A DNA stretch of 10,709 nucleotides. It comes from Lunatibacter sp038209145 (GTDB lineage Bacteria; Bacteroidota; Bacteroidia; Cytophagales; Cyclobacteriaceae). Below, in pieces: positions 1 through 8,600 of the stretch (its first letter is position 1; the number at the start of each line of letters is the position of its first letter). Below the pieces are notes generated by a model. The model saw nothing but the letters and a program-made list of their open reading frames with translations, ran no database searches and was not told where the DNA came from. The stretch spans positions 1 to 10,709 of the forward strand of contig JBBQXZ010000162.1 in assembly GCA_038209145.1 (NCBI GenBank), read 5' to 3'. Both the position numbers and the translations under genes were made by a program.

Positions 1-137
1 TATCTTCTCCTACAGAAGTCAGCGAGCAATACCTGCTTGACTTGGAGCGGGAAGCATTCCTAAGTCTGACCGGGGAACAGAAGACCTTGGAGCGGATAAA
101 CAGTATTTTGTTCAAAGGGAAACCGTTGAGAAACTAG
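1..137 (+). CDS. 3-hydroxyacyl-CoA dehydrogenase/enoyl-CoA hydratase, C-terminal end only (5' end outside the window)
   Basis: Reading codons from base 3 gives 44 residues and a TAG stop at 135-137. The fragment contains EQYLLDLEREAF near its start and ends in FKGKPLRN. This tail is, from memory, characteristic of the long FadB-like bifunctional beta-oxidation proteins of Bacteroidota, in which an NAD-dependent 3-hydroxyacyl-CoA dehydrogenase is joined to an enoyl-CoA hydratase/isomerase and the chain closes with a hydratase-associated helical tail. Such proteins hydrate trans-2-enoyl-CoA and oxidise the 3-hydroxyacyl-CoA in the cytoplasm. No catalytic residue lies in the visible part, so the call rests on the tail similarity and on the thiolase that follows on the same strand 160 bases later, the usual partner of this enzyme. 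Other CoA-dependent enzymes cannot be fully excluded from 44 residues. Confidence 0.8.
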   Translation, partial: SSPTEVSEQYLLDLEREAFLSLTGEQKTLERINSILFKGKPLRN

Positions 138-297
138 CGAAAATGAATAGAAAACAAGAAATGGGGCTTTGGTAATAAGTTACCCGTAGTCGAAATTTAA
201 ATCGTTACGCTTATTTCTTTTCTCTTTTTCACAAAAGCTGCCCCTCGCTAAACGATGGCGGCACCAAAGTCAAATATAACCTAATTAAAAAATCAAC
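138..297. other. Intergenic gap between the FadB-like gene and the thiolase
   Basis: This gap is 160 bases long and has no credible ORF. It contains GTTACCC and GTTACGC about 24 bases apart as a weak direct repeat, and CGA-N8-TCG around 194-207, which is too weak to call an operator. I see no match to the Bacteroidota promoter element TAnnTTTG and no hairpin followed by a T-run. The thiolase start is preceded by an A-rich stretch (CTAATTAAAAAATCAAC) in place of a Shine-Dalgarno sequence, as is usual in this phylum. Confidence 0.5.
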
Positions 298-1470
298 ATG
301 GAAGCTTACATAGTAAATGGGTATAGATCAGCAATAGGAAAGGCTAAAAAAGGAGGGTTTCGCTTTTACAGACCTGATGACCTTGCGTCTGATGTGATCA
401 AATTTTTAATGGAAAAAATCCCAGAGGTATCTCCCAAGATGGTGGATGATCTTATAGTGGGAAATGCAATTCCCGAAGCGGAACAGGGTATGCAGATGGG
501 GCGGATGATTGCCTTGCTTGCCTTGGGTAAAGATGTGCCGGGATTTATAATAAACAGGTATTGTGGTTCTGGAATCGAGGCGATTGCTTTGGCCACGGCT
601 AAAATCCGGTCCGGAATGGCAGAGTGTATCATTGCGGGTGGTACAGAGTCCATGTCCCTGGTACCTATGATGGGACACAAAACGGTGCTCAACTGGAACA
701 TTGCCTCGCAAAACCCGGATTATTACCTCAATATGGGTTTGACCGCTGAAGAACTTTCGAAAGAATACGACATAACTAGGGAGGACTCGGATGCCTTTTC
801 GGTCCGTTCTCATGAAAAGGCACTGAAGGCCATTGCAGAGGGCCGTTTTAAGGATGAGATTGTGCCCGTTGAAGTTGAGGAAACTTACTTGGATGAAAAC
901 AATAAAAGAAAGATCCGCAAATATACGGTAGACACAGACGAGGGACCCCGACCCGGCACAACGATGGAAGTACTGTCAAACCTTAAACCGGCCTTTAAGC
1001 AAGGTGGCCAAGTCACTGCCGGAAATTCCTCCCAGACGTCTGATGGAGCGGCCTTTGTAATGGTTATGTCTGAAAGAATGGTAAAAGAACTTAATTTGCA
1101 ACCAGTGGCCCGTTTGGTATCATACAGCGTAGCTGGAGTAGAACCACGAATTATGGGTATCGGACCCAAAGAGGCTGTACCGAAGGCTCTAAAGCAAGCA
1201 GGATTGAGCTTGGCAGATATCGAATTGATCGAACTCAATGAAGCTTTTGCGGCGCAAGCACTGACTGTCATAAAGGCGTTGGACTTGAACCCCGATATCG
1301 TGAATGTCAATGGTGGAGCGGTAGCCCTGGGTCATCCACTGGGCTGTACTGGAGCTAAACTAACTGTACAAATCATCAATGAACTTAAAAAGCGGAATGG
1401 TAAATATGGCCTGGTCACCGCATGTGTTGGTGGGGGACAGGGTGTTGCGGGAGTAATTGAAGTGTTTTAG
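298..1470 (+). CDS. fadA: Acetyl-CoA acyltransferase (3-ketoacyl-CoA thiolase)
   Basis: A 390-residue thiolase, the normal length for the family. It cleaves 3-ketoacyl-CoA with free CoA to acetyl-CoA and a shortened acyl-CoA, the last step of beta-oxidation, in the cytoplasm. The nucleophilic cysteine is Cys89 in NRYCGSG. The second half has the NEAF motif (Asn314-Phe317), His346 in GHPLGCTGAK and the acid/base Cys376 in CVGGGQG, so the catalytic set is complete. The N-terminal thiolase fold covers roughly residues 5-262 and the C-terminal fold roughly 270-390. The ATG at 298 is chosen because the protein begins directly with the first family strand (AYIVNGYRSAIG). Biosynthetic acetoacetyl-CoA thiolases share these motifs. 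The degradative role is inferred from the FadB-like gene before it and the acyl-CoA dehydrogenase after it. The gene symbol is by function and context. Confidence 0.95.
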   Translation: MEAYIVNGYRSAIGKAKKGGFRFYRPDDLASDVIKFLMEKIPEVSPKMVDDLIVGNAIPEAEQGMQMGRMIALLALGKDVPGFIINRYCGSGIEAIALATAKIRSGMAECIIAGGTESMSLVPMMGHKTVLNWNIASQNPDYYLNMGLTAEELSKEYDITREDSDAFSVRSHEKALKAIAEGRFKDEIVPVEVEETYLDENNKRKIRKYTVDTDEGPRPGTTMEVLSNLKPAFKQGGQVTAGNSSQTSDGAAFVMVMSERMVKELNLQPVARLVSYSVAGVEPRIMGIGPKEAVPKALKQAGLSLADIELIELNEAFAAQALTVIKALDLNPDIVNVNGGAVALGHPLGCTGAKLTVQIINELKKRNGKYGLVTACVGGGQGVAGVIEVF

Positions 1471-1666
1471 CCGGGCAATAAACTATAGCTGGCAAAAGCT
1501 TACCTCCCAGCACTTCTTCGGATAATTTGTTTAATAAATAATTAAAAAAAACCATTTCTCAGTGTTCTTAAATTTAAGTCCAAAAGAATTTCTGCAATCA
1601 ATTATCAAGTCTTAAAAAACGCCTGTTCGTCAAAATATAGGCACTATACAATTTAACAACTAAAAC
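1471..1666. other. Intergenic gap between thiolase and acyl-CoA dehydrogenase
   Basis: This gap of 196 bases is AT-rich from about 1525 onward and has no credible ORF. A weak GCTGG/CCAGC pair lies near the left end, around 1489-1520, without a following T-run, so I do not call it a terminator. No good TAnnTTTG promoter element is visible. The size of the gap leaves open whether the dehydrogenase is co-transcribed with the thiolase or has its own promoter. Confidence 0.45.
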
Positions 1667-3469
1667 ATGGAAACGATAAAAAATGCAATCAATGGAGGGG
1701 AATACCTCATCAAGGATACCGAAGCCGGCCAAGTATTTATCCCCGAAGAGTTCAGTGAAGAACAACTGATGATGGCGCAGGCCTGTCAGGATTTTTTGGA
1801 TACCGAGATCGAACCTCACAAAGAAGCCATTGACAGCATGAAGCATCCGGAGCTTGTTCCTGAAATTCTTAGAAAAGCCGGTGAGCTTGGTTTGCTGGGT
1901 ATAGCGGTCCCGGAAGAATACGGAGGGTTGGGCATGAGTTTCAACACATCCATGCTAATTGCTGATATCATCGGATCAGCAGGGTCATTTTCTACTACTT
2001 ACGGAGCGCACTCTGGCATAGGAACATTACCCATTTTATATTATGGGACTGAGGAGCAAAAACAAAAATACCTGCCCAAGCTCGTAAATGCGGAATGGGC
2101 GGCGTGCTATTGCCTGACGGAACCAGACGCAGGTTCCGATGCAAACAGTGGAAAGACCAAGGCAACCCTCAGTGAAGACGGTACCCACTACCTGATTACC
2201 GGCCAAAAGATGTGGATTTCCAACGGAGGATTTGCGGATCTGTTGATTGTATTCGCCCGTATTGCAGATGACAAAAACCTTTCCGCGTTTATTGTCGAAA
2301 AATCATTTGGGGGAATCACCATGAATGAGGAGGAGAAAAAAATGGGAATCAAAGGATCCTCTACCCGTCAGGTTTTCTTCAACGACTGTAAAGTACCCGT
2401 GGAAAATATGCTTTCAGAGCGGGGCAATGGCTTTAAAATTGCCGTTAACATCCTAAATATCGGTCGGGTTAAATTGGGCGCGGGGGTTTTGGGAGGCTGC
2501 CGAAAGGTATTGTCCGATGCCATCCAATATGCCGGTGAACGCAAACAATTTGGAGTTTCCATCAATAGTTTCGGCGCTATCAAGCAGAAGCTGGCCGAGA
2601 TGGCCATCCGAACCTATGCCTGTGAATCGCTTTGCTACCGCGCAGGTCAGGATATTGAGGACCGCATCGAATCCTTGACCAATGACGGTATGGACGCTAC
2701 ATTGGCAAAATTGAAAGGTGTGGAAGAATTTGCCATCGAATGTGCGATTGCCAAAGTTCACGGTTCAGAGGTGTTGGACTATGTAGTCGATCAGGGCGTG
2801 CAGATATATGGTGGAATGGGTTACTCTGCGGATGCGCCCATGGAGCGGGCTTATCGGGATGCGCGGATATCGCGCATCTATGAAGGGACCAACGAAATCA
2901 ACCGTATATTGATGGTAGGCATGTTGCTGAAACGGGCCATGAAAGGGGAAATCGATCTTATGCGTCCCGCTCAGGCCGTCGGAGAGGAACTTAAAGCCGT
3001 TCCAAGTTTTGACAGCCCGGATTCTTCCCAACCTTTGGCAGCAGAAAAGGAAGTACTGATTAAACTTAAAAAGGTTTTCCTCATGCTTGGTGGCCGTGCT
3101 GCCCAGGTACTGGGCAATAAAATGGAGAGTGAGCAGGAGATCATGATGAACCTTGCCGATATTATGATTGAAATCTATGCGGTCGAATCAACCATCTTGC
3201 GAACCGAAAAGCTAATCATGAAACATGGTCCTCAAGAATCAGCCATTCAACTTGCCGTGACGCAGGTGTATCTTTTTGAAGCAGTTGACAAAATCCAAGC
3301 TGCGGGGAAAGAGGCCATTCTTTCTTTTCTGAGCGGTGACGAACAGAAGGTAATGCTGATGGGTCTTAAGCGTTTCACAAAAATGGATGCCGTAAATACC
3401 AAAGAATTGAGAAGACAGATTGCGGATGCTTTGATAGCAAAAGGAAAATATTTGTTTTTTCAAGGATAA
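1667..3469 (+). CDS. Acyl-CoA dehydrogenase, long form (about 600 residues, VLCAD/ACAD9-like layout)
   Basis: This flavoenzyme introduces the trans-2 double bond into acyl-CoA, the first step of beta-oxidation, and passes electrons to electron-transfer flavoprotein. In order, it has an N-terminal helical domain (about 35-145), the beta domain with the signature EPDAGSD (Glu152-Asp158) and Thr164, and the C-terminal helical domain (about 255-425). That last domain carries the FAD-contacting RKQFG (292-296) and IYEGTNEI, in which Glu406 aligns with the catalytic base of VLCAD and short-chain enzymes. Residues about 430-600 form an extra mostly helical region absent from 380-residue acyl-CoA dehydrogenases. 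A similar extension occurs in VLCAD/ACAD9 and in many Bacteroidota paralogs. The ATG at 1667 follows an A-rich leader (TTTAACAACTAAAAC). The substrate chain length cannot be read from sequence; long-chain preference is an inference from the long form. Confidence 0.95.
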   Translation: METIKNAINGGEYLIKDTEAGQVFIPEEFSEEQLMMAQACQDFLDTEIEPHKEAIDSMKHPELVPEILRKAGELGLLGIAVPEEYGGLGMSFNTSMLIADIIGSAGSFSTTYGAHSGIGTLPILYYGTEEQKQKYLPKLVNAEWAACYCLTEPDAGSDANSGKTKATLSEDGTHYLITGQKMWISNGGFADLLIVFARIADDKNLSAFIVEKSFGGITMNEEEKKMGIKGSSTRQVFFNDCKVPVENMLSERGNGFKIAVNILNIGRVKLGAGVLGGCRKVLSDAIQYAGERKQFGVSINSFGAIKQKLAEMAIRTYACESLCYRAGQDIEDRIESLTNDGMDATLAKLKGVEEFAIECAIAKVHGSEVLDYVVDQGVQIYGGMGYSADAPMERAYRDARISRIYEGTNEINRILMVGMLLKRAMKGEIDLMRPAQAVGEELKAVPSFDSPDSSQPLAAEKEVLIKLKKVFLMLGGRAAQVLGNKMESEQEIMMNLADIMIEIYAVESTILRTEKLIMKHGPQESAIQLAVTQVYLFEAVDKIQAAGKEAILSFLSGDEQKVMLMGLKRFTKMDAVNTKELRRQIADALIAKGKYLFFQG

Positions 3470-3499
3470 GCGCATCCCAATGGATGTCGCTATTGATCT

Positions 3500-3530
3500 A
3501 ATCCCCGGATTTGTTTCCGGGGATTTTTTT
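3500..3530 (+). terminator. Rho-independent terminator of the beta-oxidation cluster
   Basis: A perfect 10-bp stem is formed by AATCCCCGGA (3500-3509) and TCCGGGGATT (3516-3525), with a 6-base loop (TTTGTT). It runs directly into a T-tract ending at 3530. It lies 30 bases after the dehydrogenase stop codon. The opposite side of the stem has no matching T-run for the minus strand, so it appears to act only on plus-strand transcripts. Confidence 0.9.
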
Positions 3531-3603
3531 ATTGTTGCTAAGGAATAAAACCCAAATCTGATAAGAAGCTCATTTATCTTCTTTATTGTTCTGCTTTTTA
3601 GGA

Positions 3604-3645
3604 TTCCCGTCGTTGTCGGTTTCTTTGAGAAGCAAGCGACAGGAA
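3604..3645. repeat. Imperfect inverted repeat, possible hairpin
   Basis: TTCCCGTCGTTG (3604-3615) can pair with CAAGCGACAGGAA (3633-3645), giving 11 base pairs with one C/A mismatch and one bulged G around a 17-base loop. It is about 60 bases beyond the natural stop of the minus-strand pseudogene, so it could be a decayed terminator-like hairpin. No T-run follows on either strand and I see no other function. The surrounding 3531-3705 has no credible ORF. Confidence 0.3.
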
Positions 3646-3705
3646 CCTTGATAGGTGTAAATACGGGAACGTTCTTGTCGATTAGTCGAACTCAATTTTT
3701 ATGTT

Positions 3706-4830
3706 TCATCGTCCAAATCTGTAATTATTGGCCAAGTTGTGCTCCTTACCCTTCAGAAAACTTTTAACCATGTCCATCCCCTGCACAGAAAATGTAATTT
3801 CGTTTCCTCCGAAGCCCAACACGAAAAAAGTGTTTTCATATTCTGGACTCTTTCCAATGTAGGGTAGTCAGTCTTTTGTGGTGCCGAAAGTACCCGCCCA
3901 GCTGAAATCTTCGATGAATTCGATTTCAGGGAGGAAGTGGTTGAACTTCTTTATCAGTTTATCAGCCTTTCGCTCCTTTGTTTTTTACTGGAAAAATTGA
4001 AAATTAAAAGATGATTCCTCTCCTCCGACTAGGAAACGGCCGTCATCCGTTGACCGCATGTACATATAAGGCTCTCCGGTATCCCAATTCAGGGTATTTT
4101 GGACGTGTCTGTTAAGTTTTATTCCCTGCTCGCTCACCGTGGCATAAGTATAGAATAAATCTGCCACTTTTTCCTTGAGCAAAAGCGTACTTTCAAAACC
4201 TGTGCAACAGATTATATGATTGGCAGTAACCGTTTACCCTGTTTTCAAAAATGCTTTTGGTCGCTTACCGGAAGTTTCAATTCTATCTATCTCAGTTTGG
4301 TCATACACCTGCATACCCTTCCTCTTATTTCTGTGGATCAGTTCATGCGCCAGTTTATATGCATCCACGCTTGCGGCTGTTTCAGAAAGAATCTCCCCGT
4401 GACAAATTACACCAAATTTCCTTTTGACCTCGGCGCCATCCAGCCATTTTACCCCTAGATTATATTTGTCCCGAATGTCAAATTCCTTCCTCAGCCAAAT
4501 CGAAGACTGTCTGTCGTGGGCAATATACAGACTTTCCTGCAGCTTGAAGCCGCAGTCAATTTTGTTGCTTTTAACCAAATCCCCTAAATCTAAAATAGCA
4601 TCGATGCCTGCTTGATAAAATTCGGCAGCACCTGTTTCACAGATCATTTCGCAAAGTTTATACATCGGGGTATCTATTTCGTATTTCAACATACTAGCAG
4701 TAGCACTGCTACTGCCCATAGCTATGTCTCTTTTATCTATCAACATTACCTTTTACCCATCTTCCATCAATGCATGGCTGATCAGGGAACCGGTAATCCC
4801 ACCTCCAATGACTAAAATTTCAATGTCCAT
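3706..4830 (-). pseudogene. FAD-dependent oxidoreductase of the D-amino-acid oxidase/DadA superfamily, inactivated by four in-frame stops
   Basis: Translating the minus strand from ATG at 4828-4830 to TGA at 3706-3708 gives one continuous frame of 374 codons, the usual length for DAO-fold flavoproteins. The N-terminus has the Rossmann FAD motif VIGGGITG (Gly9, Gly11, Gly14) and the acidic strand-2 end LIDKR (Asp32), followed by SSSATASMLKYEIDTP. Later come IICCTGFES (typical of the strand returning to FAD), a SWAGTFG stretch and the C-terminal GFGGN motif (339-343). The frame is broken at codon 26 (TAA, 4753-4755), 199 (TAA, 4234-4236), 282 (TAA, 3985-3987) and 321 (TGA, 3868-3870). There is no frameshift. 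Intact relatives oxidise amines or amino acids such as glycine, sarcosine or D-amino acids; the substrate here is unknown. The gene converges on the beta-oxidation cluster and diverges from susC, so it was a stand-alone unit. Pieces at 4234-4746 and 3985-4182 look like separate small ORFs but belong to this one gene. Confidence 0.9.
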
Positions 4831-5429
4831 GGCCTGATAAAGTGATGGATAACTATAGAGAATCCCATTTTTTACCAACCAAAAAGATTCAAATGTTCTT
4901 ATTCGCATAATTATTGATGAATTAGAGTAATATTGATTCTAATTTTTCTTCCCAAGATATACATTTTAGAGAATGAGCTCCCGGAGTTTTCATCACATTG
5001 GCGCATTATTCAAGGTACTGAAACTTTAACTCACTTTGGAATAATAGTTTGGTTTGACAATATAAGCCACATCTGAAAATGAATTTCCCAAAGCTATTGT
5101 CGAATGGAATGCCATCTTATTCAATTTTCAACCAACGTTTTATTAAACGAACAAAAAATTATCAATAAGAGGGCCAGTATTTTACTTATTTACAAAACAT
5201 TTACAAAAAGATATCGTTAAAAAAATATCTTACTATTTCAAGTTGTTTTTTTGTCTAGGGGTTAAAACAGCCAATTCGTAAAAATATTAAAATATAATAT
5301 TCCGATAATCAGTAAATTCACATTATAAAATTATTAATTCCACGGTAATTCATAATATAAACTGAATCCTGATTATTTTTGACATTAAACTTTAGATTTC
5401 CGAATGCTATTATAATATAATTTAAAATT

Positions 5430-5443
5430 AATTTAATTAAATT
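5430..5443. repeat. Perfect 14-base AT palindrome
   Basis: AATTTAATTAAATT is its own reverse complement. It lies about 215 bases upstream of the SusC-like start, in the most AT-rich stretch. A palindrome this long is expected roughly once by chance in a few hundred bases of such composition, so a role as a protein-binding site is only a possibility. Confidence 0.3.
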
Positions 5444-5484
5444 TACATTAATAAAATATGGTAAATATGTATTTGAATACACAA

Positions 5485-5504
5485 TAGTTAAATTAATTAA
5501 ACTA
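5485..5504. repeat. 20-base near-perfect AT palindrome
   Basis: TAGTTAAATTAATTAAACTA pairs with itself in 9 of 10 positions, the exception being A5490 against A5499. Its centre is 58 bases from that of the 14-base palindrome and both share a TTAATTAA-like core. Two similar dyads upstream of one operon would suit a dimeric regulator, but the composition makes chance a fair explanation. Confidence 0.3.
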
Positions 5505-5555
5505 CATTCTTCAATTTAAACGCCAATTTTTAATATTTTCAAGTTTTTATTCTGT

Positions 5556-5587
5556 TTTGTGGTTTTTACAACGACAAATAATTTTTG
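5556..5587 (+). promoter_or_regulatory. Possible Bacteroidota-type promoter of the susCD operon
   Basis: TTTG at 5556-5559 is followed after 19 bases by TAATTTTT (5579-5586), then G. The phylum's primary-sigma consensus is TTTG near -33 and TAnnTTTG near -7. Here the upstream element is exact and the downstream one matches at 7 of 8 positions, with the final TTTG shifted by one base. Transcription would begin near 5593, giving a leader of about 65 bases. In such AT-rich DNA part of this match may be chance. Confidence 0.35.
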
Positions 5588-5659
5588 GTATTTATAAACT
5601 AATTAGCTGAATATTGTATTATTATTAAATTATGTTAAAAAACCTTAATTTGAAAATTT

Positions 5660-8600
5660 ATGAAAACAGTTCTACTTAGCCTTGTGCTTACCATAATGAC
5701 CGCCTATGCGGTAATGGCGCAAAGCAGGACTATAACCGGCCAGGTTACTTCTTCCGATGAACCGGAAGGTATCCCCGGGGTTAGTATCAGCATTAAAGGG
5801 ACAACAACGGGAACAGTCACCGATATTGACGGTCAATATTCCATCAATGTACCCGGAGAGTCCAGCTTACTGGTTTACAGTTTCGTTGGGTTCAAAGCGG
5901 AAGAAATCAACGTGGGTAACAGAACGACAATTGATGTCGTTCTGCAAATTGACGTGCGGATCTTGTCAGAAGTGATTGTCACAGCCCAAAACATAGTTCG
6001 AAATGAAAAATCGCTGGGTTACACCGTGCAGTCGATAAAAGGGGATGTAATCTCTCAAAGGTCAGAACCTAACGTGTTAAACACACTTCAGGGTAGGGTG
6101 GCCGGTGTGAATATTGGAAGCGCTTCGGGCTCGCCAGGTGCTTCAACCAACATCAACATCCGAGGTATAACGTCTTTTACGGGAAGCAACCAACCGCTTA
6201 TTGTAGTAGATGGGATTATTTTCAGCAATGACACGGACAATACGCAAAATACGCTGTTCGGTTCCCAACCGGGAAACAGGTTGAACGATATTGCGCCCGA
6301 GACGATAGAATCCATCAACATCCTGAAAGGTCCGGCAGCCTCAGTATTGTATGGATCAAGGGCTTCGGCCGGAGCGATTATTATTACTACAAAATCAGGC
6401 AGTAATTTGCAAGGTAAAACGGAAGTTACGGTAACCTCTTCATTCAATGTGCAGGATCAGATTAACTATGCGCCGTTGCAAAATGAATACGGTCAGGGAA
6501 CCACGAATAATTTTGTGCCGACATCCACAAACTCCTGGGGACCTCGATTTGGCACGCCAGGGTTCAATACCGTGGTAAATACACAGGGACAGACTGTTCC
6601 CTATCAGGTATATCCCAACCACTTTGACCTCTTTTTCCAGCAGGGAACAATATTGCAAAACGGAGTCAGCATAGCTTCGGGAACTTCTGATAATAATTTT
6701 GTATTGGCCATCAATTCCACCAATCAGGAAGGGATAGTACCCGAGACAAGTTTCGATCGGTATAATGTGCAGATCGGCGGCAATAAAAAGCTTCAAAATG
6801 GCATAGACGTAGGAGGTAGTATGACTTATGTGAAGTCAAAACAGAGAAGCGGTACTTCCGGTAACGGCGGATCGGCAATGGGACAGATCACCAGAATCCC
6901 TCGGTCCTATGATTTTGGAGGAACTCCTATTCAGAATGAATTGGGAGCACCCATTTATTACAATCCACCTTCCACCCACCCATTTTGGAGTGTTCAAAAC
7001 GAGACATTCGATTCCAATGTTGACAGAATGTTTGGAAACCTGACTGTGGGTTATGATTTTGCTGACTGGCTAAATGTGACCTACCGGGTGACTGCGGACA
7101 CCTACACAGACAGGAGAAAGCAAATTCTTCGAATAGGTGCTGCGAGAGCACCCCAAGGACAGGTAGGGGACGACATGGTGTTCAGATCTGAACTCAATGC
7201 GGACCTACTCATCAGAATGAAAAAAGACAACTTGTTCTTTGTTGATGGTTTTAACGGCAGCTTGTTATTGGGTCAAAACATAAATCAACGCGATTTCCAA
7301 AATACACGGGTTGTGGGTGAGGGACTGAATATCTTCGGATTTGATAATGTAAGCAATGCAAATGTTTTTACAAACTCCCTGGAGACGAAAAACCGAAGAA
7401 GGTTGGTTGGCCATTATGCCCAGTTGAGTTTGGATTATAACGATTACTTATTCTTGGAGCTTTCCGGCCGCGTGGATCAGTCTTCCACCTTGCCTGCAAA
7501 CAACAACACGTATTTTTACCCTTCTGTGGCGCTAAGTTTCGTACCCACGGATTTGTTTGACTTGCAGTCTGACGTCCTGTCTCAGATAAAAATCAAGGCC
7601 AATACAGCCCGGGTGGGTAGGGACGCTGATCCCTACCTTTTAACCAGCTTATTTTCTCAAGCTTCTTATGGTAACAATTTGGCTCAAATTAATTTCCCAC
7701 TTTCAATAGGCGGAGGAAATGTGCCAGGTTTCTCTCCACAAAATAGGATCGGGAGTATGAATTTGTCACCTGAATTTGTCACCAATTATGAAGTAGGAGC
7801 AGTTTTCAGCTTGTTTGATTATCGGGTAGAACTGGACGTAGTGTATTTCAATACGGTAAGTACCAATCAGATATTTGACGTAGCCATTTCTCCTTCATCA
7901 GGATTTGATAACAGAACCACAAATATCGGTGAAATGGTAAACCAGGGCATCGAAGCCACGGTGAGGGCGTTGGTTGTCGAGTCGGGAGAATTCACTTGGG
8001 AGAGCGAACTGAATTTTACCAGGATAAGGAATGAGGTTGTATCCATTGCCGAGGGAGTCGATAACTCTACCATTACAGGTAACAGTTTCTTGGGAATAGC
8101 TCCTTCCATTGCTGTCGGATTCCCGTATGGGGTAATTATTTCTACCAAAAATCCGCGAAACGACGCAGGCGAGTTGCTGATCAATCCTGCAACCGGTGGA
8201 TTTGCTCCGGGTGTACCCGGTCAAGTGGTTGCCAATCAACAGCCTGATTGGATTGCCGGATTTTCCAACACATTCAGTTATAAAAGCTTTACCTTATCTG
8301 CCTTGGTTGATGCCAGGGTCGGTGGCGAGCTTTATTCGTTTGGGCAAGTGGATCTAAGGTCTGGAGGACACATCGATTATACGGGTATTGACCGGAACAT
8401 GCCAAGGATACTTCCCGGTGTGATAGCCAATGGAGACGGCACTTTCCGCCCAAATAACATTCAAATTCCTGCCCAAACCTATTTCGGTGCATTGGGAGGC
8501 TTGGCTTCTGAAGGTGCTGTGTTTGATGCAACCGTTTATCGCCTTCGAGAACTGGCTTTGAATTACAACTTACCGGCTTCCCTGTTGGGTAAAACGCCAT

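Larger units (their letters stand above)
4831..5659. other. Long AT-rich intergenic region upstream of the susCD operon
   Basis: These 829 bases separate the start of the minus-strand pseudogene from the start of the SusC-like gene. The first 300 bases are ordinary AT-rich intergenic DNA. From about 5180 onward G and C become scarce (5401-5460 has only 6 G or C in 60). I found no ORF with recognisable content and no tRNA or other RNA gene. It should hold the promoter(s) of the susC operon and, originally, of the oxidoreductase. An 8-base inverted repeat (ATAATCAG at 5305-5312, CTGATTAT at 5369-5376) and two AT palindromes are visible, all of a size that can occur by chance in such DNA. Confidence 0.6.

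Noticed and set aside
366..1310. Minus-strand ORFs of 111-141 residues opposite the thiolase
   Set aside because: The thiolase frame carries all catalytic motifs; the antisense frames have no coherent domain.
4216..4458. Plus-strand ORFs of 60-80 residues at 4216-4458, 4424-4615 and 4612-4815
   Set aside because: They lie antisense to the oxidoreductase pseudogene, show no family motif, and are explained as shadows of its coding frame.
3706..4830. Programmed stop readthrough or recoding (for example selenocysteine at the TGA) in the oxidoreductase
   Set aside because: Three of the four stops are TAA, no SECIS-like hairpin was seen after the TGA at 3868-3870, and none of the stops falls on a known catalytic position. 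A pseudogene is the simpler reading.
5104..5220. Small plus-strand ORF of 38 codons (start MECHLIQF)
   Set aside because: It has no recognisable motif, no signal peptide and no clear translation start; short ORFs of this size arise by chance.
5374..5381. TATTTTTG, an exact match to the TAnnTTTG promoter element
   Set aside because: No TTTG element lies at the right distance upstream, it is about 280 bases from the gene, and such a match is likely by chance in this AT-rich region.
5632..5679. Possible upstream ORF of 15 codons overlapping the SusC start (MLKNLNLKIYENSST)
   Set aside because: It overlaps the susC start out of frame and could in principle be regulatory, but it shows no attenuator pattern, no run of one amino acid and no nearby hairpin.
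6088..8600. Minus-strand ORFs of 74-119 residues opposite the SusC-like gene
   Set aside because: They are shadows of a long, motif-rich coding frame and show no family features.
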